Positions 26,124 to 34,758 of a stretch of DNA of 57,108 nt are shown here, piece by piece. The position numbers and the translations under genes were made by a program. Source of the stretch: Planctomycetota bacterium (GTDB lineage Bacteria > Planctomycetota > UBA1135 > JADKAF01); assembly GCA_016793245.1 (NCBI GenBank), contig JAEUHW010000112.1, positions 1 to 57,108 of the forward strand, given 5' to 3'. The notes beneath the pieces were generated by a model. The model searched no databases. It was not told the origin of the DNA and saw nothing but the letters and a program-made list of their open reading frames with translations. How positions within the stretch are numbered: the first letter of the stretch is position 1; every line of letters begins with the position of its first letter.

Positions 26124-27172
26124 GGAGCGCACCGCCTCGATTCGCCGAGCGTGGCGCAGGAGAGGCCGAGCAAGGCGAGCGCGGCGAGGGCCGGGCTGCC
26201 GAGGGGCAAGCCGGGCTCGGGACGAGCGCTGACCCACGCTTCCGGAGCGAGGAGCGCGCCGAGGTCGGGCACCAGATAGGGCGACGCGCTCGTGAGGAGG
26301 AACGGAGCGCCCAGAAGCGCGAGGGCGCAGGCTGCCGCGAAGGCGACGGCCAAGCCCGCGGGGAGGAAGACCGCGAGCGCGCCACTAGCCGCCGCGAGTA
26401 CCAGCGCCAGCCCCGCCGCGCGCGCGAGGAACGCGAGCGCCGCCGCGGCGTGGCTCGCGGGCGCGAGCAAGAGCTCCGCTCGCGGCAGATCGAGGCGCAC
26501 TTCTCCCGCTCCGCCGCGATGGAGGAGGAGCGCTTCGAAGCTCCCGTCCCCGGGGGCGGCGATGCGGAGCGGCGCGCTGCCCGAGAGGAGCTCCTCGCGC
26601 TCGCTCATCTCGCTCGAGCCCGATCTGCGCAAGAGCACGGCGAGGCGCACCGGATCGCGCTCGTCGCCGCGCCAGCGCAGCGGGATGACCAAGGTCTGTC
26701 CCGCTCGCAGATCGAACGCCGGGAGACTCGTGGCCGCGCCGCGCTGCTCGAGGCGCCGCCGCGGCAGCGCGGCGAAGGGGTGCGCGGTCCAATGCGGTGT
26801 CGGGCCGGCGCGCTCGCGCGCAGCCAGAGTGAACTCCAGCGCGAGGAGTGCCGCGCCGAGCGCCAGGCCGCACGCGATGGCGCGCGCGAACGCGTGCGCG
26901 CTGGTGCGCGTGAACGCCCCGCCGCCGTGCAGGCGCTCCAAGTCGAGGCGGCCCGTTCTCCGCTGCGCCGCGCGCGCGAGCGGCGCGCTGATCGCGAGGA
27001 GCGCCAAGAAGAGCGGCACCACGGCGTACGCGAAGAGCCCGCGCGCATCGCCACCGTCATCGGCGCTGCCGAGGGCTGCGCCCAGCGCCGCGGCTCCGAG
27101 GAGCGCGACGCGCGCGGCGCGCGTGCCGAGCTCGGCGCGCAGCGCGCCGAGGAGCGCGCGGGTGACACTCAT
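26120..27172 (-). CDS. ABC transporter permease-like membrane protein
   Basis: 350 residues, Ala/Leu-rich. About six hydrophobic segments sit in two groups (residues 15-130 and 250-345) around a soluble middle domain (LRAGQTLVIPLRWRGDERDP). The C-terminal helices resemble ABC-2-type permeases, but there is no strong motif. Its ATG (27172) overlaps the stop of the ATP-binding gene by 4 nt, and its stop overlaps the next gene in the same way, making it the membrane partner by context. The substrate is unknown. Confidence 0.78.
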   Translation of the reverse strand: MSVTRALLGALRAELGTRAARVALLGAAALGAALGSADDGGDARGLFAYAVVPLFLALLAISAPLARAAQRRTGRLDLERLHGGGAFTRTSAHAFARAIACGLALGAALLALEFTLAARERAGPTPHWTAHPFAALPRRRLEQRGAATSLPAFDLRAGQTLVIPLRWRGDERDPVRLAVLLRRSGSSEMSEREELLSGSAPLRIAAPGDGSFEALLLHRGGAGEVRLDLPRAELLLAPASHAAAALAFLARAAGLALVLAAASGALAVFLPAGLAVAFAAACALALLGAPFLLTSASPYLVPDLGALLAPEAWVSARPEPGLPLGSPALAALALLGLSCATLGESRRCAP

Positions 27173-28038
27173 GGCCGCACGATCTCGCGCAGGACCTCGC
27201 GGAGAGGGCGTCGCCGCGGCCCCGAGCTCAGCAGCTCGCCGCCGCGGCGCGCGATCTCCTCGCCGAGTGCCAAGAGGTCCGCGGGTCGCATGCCGCGCAC
27301 GACGAGCTCCTGCACCTCGGGATCGGCGAAGAGCTCCGCGATCGGCGCTTCGCGCAGCACGGCGCCGTTCTCGAGGACCAGCGCGCGATCGCCGAGCTCC
27401 AGGGCTTCGCTGCCCCAGTGCGAGCAGAGCGCGATCGCGGCTCCACCGCGGCGCGCTTCGTCGAGGAGCTCTTGCCAGAGGAGCATGCCCGGCGCGTCGA
27501 GGCCGGAGGTGGGCTCGTCGAAGAGCAGCACGCGCTGCGGTCGGAGGAAGGCCTGCGCCAGCACCACGCGGCGCAGCTGGCCCTTCGAGTAGCCGCGCGC
27601 GGAGCGATCGGCGTGCTCGCTCATCCCGAAGCGCTCGAGCAGCTCGCCGCAGCGCCGCTTCCGCTCGCGCCGCTCCATCCCGCCGAGGTAGGCGAGCTCT
27701 TCGAGGAACGCGCGCCCGGTGCGCTCGGGCGCGAGCGGCGAGGTCTCCGGCACGTAGCCGATCGCGCGGCGGATCGCGGGCTCGAAGGGCGAGCCGCCGA
27801 GCACCTCGACCGTCCCCGCGTCGGGGCGCTCCAGTCCCGCGAGGCAGCGCAGCGCCGTGGTCTTCCCCGAGCCGTTGGAGCCCAAGAGCACGACGCACTC
27901 GCCGGGGCAGAGCTCGAGATCGAACGCGCGGATCCCCCCGCGCTTCTCGCCGAGGAGACCGCGCCAACCGGCGGCAGGGAACTGCCGGCGCAGGGCGCGC
28001 GCACGCACGGAGACGGCGGGGTCGGAGGCTCGGGACAC
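27169..28038 (-). CDS. ABC transporter ATP-binding protein
   Basis: 289 residues with a complete nucleotide-binding domain: Walker A LGSNGSGKTT (about 53-62), signature YSKGQLRRVVLAQAF, Walker B RVLLFDEPTSGLDAPG and a switch His in ALCSHWG. The signature has Tyr-Ser-Lys-Gly-Gln, typical of CcmA/NatA/ABC-2 exporters. The C-terminal 60 residues are an accessory tail. GTG 28038 is the start. It heads a coupled unit of ATPase, permease, secreted protein and DedA protein, each pair overlapping by ATGA, and diverges from the FHA gene across 157 nt. Confidence 0.92.
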   Translation of the reverse strand: MSRASDPAVSVRARALRRQFPAAGWRGLLGEKRGGIRAFDLELCPGECVVLLGSNGSGKTTALRCLAGLERPDAGTVEVLGGSPFEPAIRRAIGYVPETSPLAPERTGRAFLEELAYLGGMERRERKRRCGELLERFGMSEHADRSARGYSKGQLRRVVLAQAFLRPQRVLLFDEPTSGLDAPGMLLWQELLDEARRGGAAIALCSHWGSEALELGDRALVLENGAVLREAPIAELFADPEVQELVVRGMRPADLLALGEEIARRGGELLSSGPRRRPLREVLREIVRP

Positions 28039-28195
28039 GCGATGATGGCGCAGGAGAGACCGCGGAGGCTAACCGCCGCCCTCCGCGCCGCGCGAGCGTC
28101 GAGCCGTCCGCTCTTCTCTCGCTCGCGAGAAAATGGGCTGGCACGCGGCGCGAGCGCGGCGACCATGTTGTGCCGGACGGAGCTCCGTGCGAACC

Positions 28196-28888
28196 ATGCC
28201 CAGCCTGCGTCTCGAGATCGGTGGCGGAACGACGAAGACCTTCGCGCTGCGCGACGGCGACTGCGTCGGCCGCGTGAAAGGAGTCGCGATCGTGCTCGCG
28301 CACGAGAGCGTCTCGCGCAAGCACGCCGCGATCCACATCGACGGCGAGCGCGTCGAGGTGGAGGACCTGGGTTCCAGCAACGGCACCTTCGTCAACGACC
28401 GGCAAATCGTGCGGCAGAGCTTGGCGCCCGGCGATCGCGTGCGCTTCGGCCGCGTCGCGCTGCGCTTCGAGGCCGGGGATGCCGGGCTGCCCCTCGCCCC
28501 CGAGCCGAGTGCTTCGGCCTCTAAGGCCACCGAGGCGGCGCCGCTCCGCGCCGACTTCGGCGCCGACGACTGGGCCGATGACGACGAGCTCGTGCTTCCG
28601 GGTGACGAGCCCGCGCCCGTCGTCGCCGAGCCGCAGATCGAAGTGCGCGCGCGGCCGAGCGCCGAGGCGCCGCGGCCGATGGCGAGCGCGGCGACCGGGA
28701 CCGTCGAGGAGGCTCCGCGTCAGCGCGTGCTGCAGTACCGCAAGGTCGAGGCCGGCGGAGGTCTGCTCGCACAGGACCTCTCGCAGTGGGGCTGGCTCGC
28801 GCGCGCCGCGGCGATCGTGGTGGTCCTGGCGCTCTCCGCGGGGCTCTTCCTCCTCGCGCGTTGGATGGGCAGCGGCTTCAGCAGTTGA
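28196..28888 (+). CDS. FHA-domain protein with C-terminal membrane anchor
   Basis: 230 residues. An FHA fold spans about residues 3-92 with the phosphothreonine-binding signatures SVSRKHAAIHI and GSSNGTFVND. An acidic, Pro-rich linker follows (about 95-195), then a single membrane helix near 204-222 (AAAIVVVLALSAGLFLLARW). It should recruit phosphothreonine proteins to the inner membrane, presumably targets of Hanks-type kinases, none of which lie in this window. ATG 28196 is chosen because the FHA fold begins directly after it. Confidence 0.9.
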   Translation: MPSLRLEIGGGTTKTFALRDGDCVGRVKGVAIVLAHESVSRKHAAIHIDGERVEVEDLGSSNGTFVNDRQIVRQSLAPGDRVRFGRVALRFEAGDAGLPLAPEPSASASKATEAAPLRADFGADDWADDDELVLPGDEPAPVVAEPQIEVRARPSAEAPRPMASAATGTVEEAPRQRVLQYRKVEAGGGLLAQDLSQWGWLARAAAIVVVLALSAGLFLLARWMGSGFSS

Positions 28889-28982
28889 GCTGACGCGCGC
28901 CTCGTCGCCTGGATTCGAGAATAGAGCTCCGCGCCTCACGCAGCGCGGCGCTCTCGGCTTCCCGTCGCCTCCCGAGCACTTC

Positions 28983-29534
28983 ATGAATCCGCTGCCGCTC
29001 CTGCTCGCCCAAGCCTCTCCTTCCGGATCCTCGGAGGTGCGAAGTTCGCTGTCGCGCGTCTTCGAGAATCCCGAGTTCTGGATCGCCTTCGGCTTGGGGA
29101 GCCTCGGCATCGTGCTCGGGCTCCGCACGATCATCTGGATCATCCGCGCGAGCCTTTCCTACTCCGAGCGCATGAAGATGCTCGAGGTGGTGAACGCGAT
29201 GGCGAAGCAGGGCAAGCTCGAGCCGGAGCGCCTGGAGCGCATGATCACCGAGCTGCGCGAGACGAGTGAGGGGCGACGGCCGAGGAGCGCTTCGGCCGCG
29301 GCCTCTTCGAGCGCGGTCGACGTGCGCGACGCGACGTTTCGCATCGGCTTCGTGCTGCTCGCGAGCTCGCTCGGCTTCTTCGCCGCGGCGCTCTTCGCCG
29401 GCGAGAACGACCTCGTGATCCCCGGCTGCATCCTCGGCGGCACCGGGCTCGGCCTCTCCGGCATGGGCGTCGCGCGGCGCGAGGCCCTGCAGCGCATCCG
29501 CGCGGATGTCGATCGGCGCGAGACGATCTCCTGA
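28983..29534 (+). CDS. Small integral membrane protein, 183 aa
   Basis: Hydrophobic segments at about 32-54 (FWIAFGLGSLGIVLGLRTII), 120-140 (FRIGFVLLASSLGFFAAALF) and 147-165 flank a charged cytoplasmic helix (SYSERMKMLEVVNAMAKQGK, then LEPERLERMITELRE). The layout is that of DUF6249-like or sigma-locus membrane proteins of unknown function; I cannot name it. It is 94 nt after the FHA gene on the same strand, so co-transcription is likely. Its TGA is 1 nt before the CTAGAGTCC boundary of RAYT cluster 3. Confidence 0.78.
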   Translation: MNPLPLLLAQASPSGSSEVRSSLSRVFENPEFWIAFGLGSLGIVLGLRTIIWIIRASLSYSERMKMLEVVNAMAKQGKLEPERLERMITELRETSEGRRPRSASAAASSSAVDVRDATFRIGFVLLASSLGFFAAALFAGENDLVIPGCILGGTGLGLSGMGVARREALQRIRADVDRRETIS

Positions 29535-29786
29535 CCTAGAGTCCTCGGGGCGCTCGTGAAAGCGAGAGGCGAGAGCGAGAGGAGTTCGAACGCGAGACCG
29601 CGCATGCGCTACGCCCGGCCCTACGGCGAAGCAAGCGCCGCGCCCGACGCGCGCGCACGAAGTCGATGGCATTCGAGAGTCGACGCGCGAGCGATGCGAG
29701 CGAGAAACGCGGAGCGATGCGCGTCGTGCACGTCGCTCGCTGCGCCTCCGGGCGCGGCTTCGCTTCGTCGATAGACGTCGTGCGCC

Positions 29787-29821
29787 GTCTCGGAGCCCGC
29801 TGGAGGCGGGGGCTCCGAGAC
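29787..29821. repeat. REP-like hairpin, variant GTCTC
   Basis: Perfect 12-bp stem, GTCTCGGAGCCC with GGGCTCCGAGAC. It lies downstream of RAYT copy 3. Confidence 0.85.
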
Positions 29822-29911
29822 TCATGCTCATGGGGAACATCGGACGTCGACGCGAGAACGACGTCGATGGACACGGGGTTCCATGCTCGCGCGGCGGCAG
29901 AGTCGAGAGCG

Positions 29912-30649
29912 TCAGCGCGAGGTTGCTCGGCGGCTTGATTTGGCGAGGTTCGCTCGCGGTCCGCGCGCGTGCTTGGTGTGCGGCAGCTCGCGAAGGTCGA
30001 GCAGGCCGTGGCGACGCCAGCCCGTGGTGAGCAGCCAGGTCGAGGCAGGCGCAGTGGCAGCCACCACTGGCGCTGTTGTGAGCGAGGCGATCGACGGGTG
30101 CTCGATCCATCCATCGAACGTGGGCGCGCTCGAGCAGAGATCGATCGAGTTGCTCGCCACGACGCCGTGCTTCTTGCCGTTCTGCAGCACGTAGCGCAGC
30201 GCGTTCCGGGCTTGCGTCGGCGTCGTGATCACCTCGTCGTGATAGCGCTCGGGGAACACCTTGCCGCGGCGGCTCCAGAGCTTGTTGAGCGCGCGCGCGA
30301 GCGGGCTCAGCAGCGCGTTCATGCCGCGGGCGACGCACGCGCGATCGTCGGCCTCGACCAGGAGGTGAAGATGGTCCTTCTGAATCGAGTACTGGACGAT
30401 CCGCATTCCGTGGCGATCGCTGCTCGCGCTGAGTGCCGCGAGCACGAGCTTCAACGCGCCGCCGCGGCGCAGTGACGGCAGGCCATCGGCGAGACTCACG
30501 GTGACGTGCAGCGGCTCGTTGCGCTTCTTCTTCGAACGCTGACGGTGCGGCATGCCTGGCTCGGCATTCTTGGGCTTCCGCCCCGCACCCTTCCGCTTCC
30601 CACCGTGCTGACGAAACTCGAACTCGAGCTGATGAAACTTGCGGCGCAT
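29912..30649 (-). CDS. REP-associated tyrosine transposase (RAYT copy 3)
   Basis: A complete 245-residue copy with His93-Leu-His95 and Tyr153 intact. ATG 30649 is preceded by GAGGAACCAC. In this copy alone an upstream ATG in frame (MLERGRGRRRSKRQRNH) would add 17 basic residues; in copies 4-6 the same ATG is out of frame, so it is not the shared start. Compared with copy 6 it has small changes in the core (for example Lys for Arg before DHLHLL) and a deletion of one residue in the tail. Hairpins flank it on both sides in opposite orientation. Confidence 0.93.
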   Translation of the reverse strand: MRRKFHQLEFEFRQHGGKRKGAGRKPKNAEPGMPHRQRSKKKRNEPLHVTVSLADGLPSLRRGGALKLVLAALSASSDRHGMRIVQYSIQKDHLHLLVEADDRACVARGMNALLSPLARALNKLWSRRGKVFPERYHDEVITTPTQARNALRYVLQNGKKHGVVASNSIDLCSSAPTFDGWIEHPSIASLTTAPVVAATAPASTWLLTTGWRRHGLLDLRELPHTKHARGPRANLAKSSRRATSR

Positions 30650-30857
30650 GTGGTTCCTCTGCCTCTTGCTGCGTCGCCTTCCCCGACCTCGTTCCAGCAT
30701 GTAGCACGCACATGAGGCGCAATTGGTTTCATAGAAAGTCGGAAACATGATTGCGCGACGTTGTTCGCCGCGCGATCTCGATGTCGCCGCGCGGGCGTGG
30801 AACCCGAGTCTATCGACGTCGTTCTCGCGTCGACGTCCCGTCTCTCCCGTAGCATGA

Positions 30858-30892
30858 GTTCCGGAGCCCCCGCCTCCAGCGGGCTCCGGAAC
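30858..30892. repeat. REP-like hairpin, variant GTTCC
   Basis: Perfect stem, GTTCCGGAGCCC with GGGCTCCGGAAC. It lies upstream of RAYT copy 3. The arm differs from the GTCTC variant at two positions, each compensated on the other arm. Confidence 0.85.
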
Positions 30893-31377
30893 GGCGCACG
30901 ATCTCTTTCGACGTAGCGGAGCCGCATCCGGAGGCGATGCAAGCGACGTGACCGCCGCGCTCGCTCTCCAATCGCTTCCGACGTTGAGCACGCGTCGACG
31001 CGCGGCGTCGTTCGACGTCGTGCACGCGCGGCGGGCGCGGCGCTTGCTTCGCCGGAGGGCTGGCGGAGCGGTCGTGGCGGTTCTCGCGTTCGACTGTTCG
31101 CGTTCGTCGCGGGTTCGGGTACCGATCTCGCGTCGATGCGTCGAGCTTGTGAGCGCGCGCGTGAAAGCGAGAGGCGAGCGAGCGCAAGACCGCGCATGCG
31201 CTACGCCCGGCCCTACGGCGAGCAAGCGCCGCGCCCGACGCGCGCGTGCCACGTCGATGGTTTTCGAATGTCGATGCGCGAGTGACGCGAGCGAGAAACG
31301 CGGAGCGTCGCGCGTCGTGCACGTCGCTTGCTGCGCCTCCTGGCGCGGCTTCGCTTCGTCGATAGACGTCGTGCGCC

Positions 31378-31412
31378 GTCTCGGAGCCCGCTGGAGGCGG
31401 GGGCTCCGAGAC
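31378..31412. repeat. REP-like hairpin, variant GTCTC
   Basis: Perfect 12-bp stem, GTCTCGGAGCCC with GGGCTCCGAGAC. It lies downstream of RAYT copy 4. Confidence 0.85.
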
Positions 31413-31500
31413 TCATGCTCATAGGGAACATCGGACGTCGACTCGAGAACGACGTCGATGAACACGAGTTCCACGCCCGCGCGGCGGCAGGACGAGCGCG

Positions 31501-32238
31501 TCAGCGCAAGGTCGCTCGGCGGCTTGAATTGGCGACGTTCGCTCGCGGTCCGTGCGCATGCGTGGTGTGCGGCAGCTCGCGGAGGTCGATCAGACCGTGA
31601 CGGCGCCAGCCAGTGGTGAGGAGCCAGGTCGATGCGGATGCAACGGTGGCCACCAGAGGCGCTGCTGGGATCGATGGGATCGAGGGGCGTTCCATCCAGC
31701 CATCGAACACGGGCGCGCTCGAGCACAGGTCGATCGACGCCTGCGCGACCACACCGTGCTTCTTGCCGTTCTGCAGCACGTAGCGAAGCGCGTTCCGGGC
31801 CTGCGTCGGCGTCGAGATCACCTCGTCGTGGTAGCGCTCGGGGAACACCTTTCCGCGGCAGCACCAGAGCTTGTTCAGCGCGCGGGCAAGTGGACTCAGC
31901 AGCGCATTCATGCCACGCGCCACGCACTCGCGATCGTCGGCCTCGACCAGAAGGTGCAGATGGTCCCGCTGAATCGAATAGTGAACGATCCGCATTCCGT
32001 GACGGTTGCTGCTCGCGCTGAGCGCGGCGAGGACGAGCTTCAGCGCTCCACCGCGGCGCAGCGAGGGTAGGCCATCGGCGAGACTCACGGTGACGTGCAG
32101 CGGCTCGTTGCGCTTCTTCTTCGAACGCTGACGATGCGGCATGCCGGGTTCGACTTTCTTCGGCTTCCGCCCCGCGCCCTTCCGCTTGCCACCGTGCTGA
32201 CAGAAGTCGACCTCGAGCTGATGATCCTTGCGGCGCAT
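31501..32238 (-). CDS. REP-associated tyrosine transposase (RAYT copy 4)
   Basis: A complete 245-residue copy with the His-Leu-His pair (RDHLHLLVEADD) and Tyr153 intact. Copy-specific changes include Cys at the end of the N-terminal DFCQHGG motif and LWCCRG in place of LWGRKG or LWSRRG, two extra cysteines near the catalytic core. GAGGAAGACGC precedes the ATG, giving a plausible ribosome binding site. It lies upstream of copy 3 on the same strand with 851 nt of flank sequence between them. Confidence 0.93.
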   Translation of the reverse strand: MRRKDHQLEVDFCQHGGKRKGAGRKPKKVEPGMPHRQRSKKKRNEPLHVTVSLADGLPSLRRGGALKLVLAALSASSNRHGMRIVHYSIQRDHLHLLVEADDRECVARGMNALLSPLARALNKLWCCRGKVFPERYHDEVISTPTQARNALRYVLQNGKKHGVVAQASIDLCSSAPVFDGWMERPSIPSIPAAPLVATVASASTWLLTTGWRRHGLIDLRELPHTTHAHGPRANVANSSRRATLR

Positions 32239-32391
32239 GCGTCTTCCTCGGCCTCGTTCTGCGTCGCCTGCCCCGATGTCGTTCCAGCATGGTAAGCGAG
32301 GTTGTTCGCTGCTCGCTGCACCGCGCGGGCGACGAACCGATGTCTCTCGACGCGGTTCTCGCATCGATGTCCGATCTCTCCCGTAGCATGA

Positions 32392-32426
32392 GTTTCGGAG
32401 CCCCCGCCTCCCGCGGGCTCCGAAAC
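32392..32426. repeat. REP-like hairpin, variant GTTTC
   Basis: Perfect 12-bp stem, GTTTCGGAGCCC with GGGCTCCGAAAC. It lies upstream of RAYT copy 4. Confidence 0.85.
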
Positions 32427-32730
32427 GTCGCACGATGTCTTTCGACGTAGCGGAGCCGCATCCGGAGGCGACGCAAGCGACGTGACCGCCGCGCTCGCGC
32501 TTTAATCGCGTTCGTCGTCTAACCCGCTTCGACGCGCGATGTCGTTCGACGTCGTGCACGCGCGGCGGGCGCGGCGCTTGCTTCGCCGGAGGGCTGGCGG
32601 AGCGGTCGTGGCGGTTCTCGCGTTCGACTGTTCTCGCGCGTCACGAGTTCGGGTGCCGATCTCGCGTCGCCGATCCAGGCCAGAGCGGCGTGAGCCGTTT
32701 CACCAGCCAGCAAGCCCGCGAGAGATCGCG

Positions 32731-33573
32731 TCAGATCGACAGCGCCTCCAATCGGAACAGCTCGCGCGTATTCGCGAGCAAGCGCTGCGCGAGCTCGGCC
32801 GGCTCGGCGCCGCGGACACCGCAGAGCGTGGCGAAGGTGCGCGTCAGGAACGCGGGCTCGTTGCGCTTCCCGCGCAGCGGCTCGGGGGCCAGGAACGGCG
32901 CATCGGTCTCGATCAGCAAGCGCTCCGCGGGGACCAAGCGCGCCGCGGCGCGGTTCTCCTCGTTCTTCTTGTAGGTGAGGACACCCGAGAACGAGATGTG
33001 GCAGCCGAGCTCCAGGTAGGCCTCGGCTTCGCGCGGTCCGCCGGTGAAGCAGTGGATCATCGTACGCTGGCTCGCGCCGCGCTCCGCGCGCAGGATCGCC
33101 GCGGTCTCTTCGTGCGCGTCGCGCGTGTGCACGACGAGCGGCAGATCGAGCTCGGCGGCCAAGCGCGCCTGGCGTCGGAAGAGCTCGCGTTGATCATCGA
33201 GCGGCGAGAACTCCTTGAAGGTGTCGAGGCCGCTCTCGCCGATCGCCACCCAACCGCCTTCTCGCGCCAGCGCTTCGAACTCCGCCCACGCGTCCGCAGG
33301 CCGACCGTCCTTCGCTTCGTGCGGATGGATGCCGCAGGTGGCGCTCGCGCGCGCGGCGCCGAGGCGGCGCGCGTGCTCACGTGCGGCGCGGCTGCTCGCG
33401 ACATCGGTGCCGACTTGCAGCACGTGCACGATGCCGGCGGCGAGCGCGCGTTGCCACGTCGCGTCGCGATCCTGCTCGAAGCTGTCGTAGTAGAGATGAC
33501 AGTGCGCGTCGACGAGCGGCGGCAGGACGGCAGAGTTGGCGAAGGTGGCGGAGTCGCTGCGGGCGGAACTCAT
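32731..33573 (-). CDS. TatD-family metal-dependent hydrolase
   Basis: 280 residues, a TIM-barrel amidohydrolase-type nuclease. Metal-site motifs in order: DAHCHLYY, IGESGLDTFKEFSPLDDQRE, VVHTRDAHEE, MIHCFTGGPREAEAYLELG and LLIETDAPFLAPEPLRGKRN. TatD enzymes act as 3'-5' DNA/RNA exonucleases or D-aminoacyl-tRNA hydrolases. ATG 33573 fits the family N-terminus with a short extension. It is 53 nt downstream of the SGNH gene on the same strand. RAYT cluster 3 ends just beyond its stop. Confidence 0.95.
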   Translation of the reverse strand: MSSARSDSATFANSAVLPPLVDAHCHLYYDSFEQDRDATWQRALAAGIVHVLQVGTDVASSRAAREHARRLGAARASATCGIHPHEAKDGRPADAWAEFEALAREGGWVAIGESGLDTFKEFSPLDDQRELFRRQARLAAELDLPLVVHTRDAHEETAAILRAERGASQRTMIHCFTGGPREAEAYLELGCHISFSGVLTYKKNEENRAAARLVPAERLLIETDAPFLAPEPLRGKRNEPAFLTRTFATLCGVRGAEPAELAQRLLANTRELFRLEALSI

Positions 33574-33626
33574 GGCCCCAAGGTAGTCCCGACACGGAGC
33601 GCGGAGAAGGGCTCTTCCTCCGCGCT

Positions 33627-34733
33627 TCAGCGCGCGCGCGCGCTTGCGCTCGCCAGGACCTCGCGGACGAAGCGCGCGAGCTGCTGCGCGGCGAAGGCAT
33701 TGCCGGCGACGTTCCAGTGCCCGTCGCGAGGCCAGTGCAGCGGATCGCTCCGCCGCGCTTGCTCCGCGGCGAAGCGCGCCTCGAGCTCGAGGCAGGGGAT
33801 CCCGTGCTCGCGACAGAAGCGCTCCAGGCGCCGCGTCGGCGCCGTGAGATCGAGCGCGCGCTCGCGCAGCGCGGGGTAGCTCGCGCGCAGGATCGCGAGG
33901 CCGTCCTCTGGACCGCGCACGCCGTGCGGCGTCGAGGCGAGCGCCACGGCATAGGCCGCGCCGAGCTGGCGCGCCGTGTCGGCCGTCTCGAGCAGCAAGC
34001 GCTCCGTGCGCTCCCAGGCCTCGATCCACGCTCCGCTCGGGGGATCGACGTAGACCTCGTAGTCGAGCGGGGCGGTCGCTTCGCGCGTGGTTCGCTCGCG
34101 GCGGCGCGCGGCGTGGAACGAGAGCCACTGGTTCAGGAGCGAGGACTCGAAGAAGAAGAGCGGCGCTTCCTCGCGGCGCAGGCGCAACCAGCCGGGCCGA
34201 TAACGCGCCAGCGCCTCGAGCTCGGCGTTCGCCTGCGCTTCGAGTGCCGGGTGGTTGTCGCGGAGATCGTTGAACGGGAGCAGCAGGGTGAGAACGAGGC
34301 TGCTCCGCGTGTGCGGTCCGAGCGCGCGCAGGGCTTCGAGCTGCTCGGCTTGACCCCAGCCCGGGAGACCCGCCGCGATCACGCGGAGCGAGCGCCCGCC
34401 ATCGGCGTCCAGCTCGCGCTCGAGGCGCTGGCCGACGGTCTCTTCCAGCGGCACGGACAACGCGGCGACGTAGGAGTCGCCGAGCAAGAGCACCTGCGGG
34501 GCGCGATCCTCCGCGGGCGGCAGCTCCGCGGCGTGGAAGCCGAGGGCGTTGCGGCGTTCGTCCTCGGTGAACTCCGGCGGCCGCGTGAAGACCCCTCGGG
34601 CGTAGACGAAGCCCAAGCTCTCGGATGGCAGCGCGCGCAGCACGAGCTCGGCCGAGAGGAGCGCCGCGGCGATGCCGAGCAGCGCGGCGCAGGCGCGGCG
34701 CGCGGCGCGCGAACCGGAGCGAGCGCGCCTCAT
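33627..34733 (-). CDS. Membrane-anchored SGNH-hydrolase-like protein
   Basis: 368 residues from ATG 34733 (GTG 34742 also possible). A membrane helix (ACAALLGIAAALLSAELVLR) near the N-terminus is followed by an SGNH fold: block I VLLLGDSYVAAL, block II Gly in IAAGLPGWGQ, block III Asn in LLLPFNDLRDN, and block V DPLHWPRDGHWNVAGNAFAA with the Asp-x2-His pair. The layout resembles extracytoplasmic acyl-hydrolases or the SGNH domain of alginate/peptidoglycan acetylation systems. The substrate is unknown. It lies between a HEAT-like gene (25 nt) and tatD. Confidence 0.82.
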   Translation of the reverse strand: MRRARSGSRAARRACAALLGIAAALLSAELVLRALPSESLGFVYARGVFTRPPEFTEDERRNALGFHAAELPPAEDRAPQVLLLGDSYVAALSVPLEETVGQRLERELDADGGRSLRVIAAGLPGWGQAEQLEALRALGPHTRSSLVLTLLLPFNDLRDNHPALEAQANAELEALARYRPGWLRLRREEAPLFFFESSLLNQWLSFHAARRRERTTREATAPLDYEVYVDPPSGAWIEAWERTERLLLETADTARQLGAAYAVALASTPHGVRGPEDGLAILRASYPALRERALDLTAPTRRLERFCREHGIPCLELEARFAAEQARRSDPLHWPRDGHWNVAGNAFAAQQLARFVREVLASASARAR

Positions 34734-34758
34734 CGGGTCCACGGAGCTCGCGCTCGAT

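Larger units (their letters stand above)
29536..32722 (-). mobile_element. RAYT cluster 3 (two RAYTs in tandem)
   Basis: The left boundary CTAGAGTCC begins at 29536. The right boundary is a degenerate GCGGCgtgaGCCGTT hairpin at 32685-32699 followed by CACCAGCCAGCA, homologous to the 33-bp unit of cluster 2. From right to left: upstream flank, hairpin, RAYT copy 4, hairpin, downstream flank, upstream flank, hairpin, RAYT copy 3, hairpin, downstream flank. The gene-free stretches 29535-29911, 30650-31500 and 32239-32730 hold only these flanks. The right end is about 8 nt from the tatD stop codon. Confidence 0.8.

Noticed and set aside
30649..30700. Upstream in-frame ATG extending RAYT copy 3 by 17 residues
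   Set aside because: The same ATG is out of frame in copies 4, 5 and 6, and the shared downstream ATG has the conserved GAGGAA leader.
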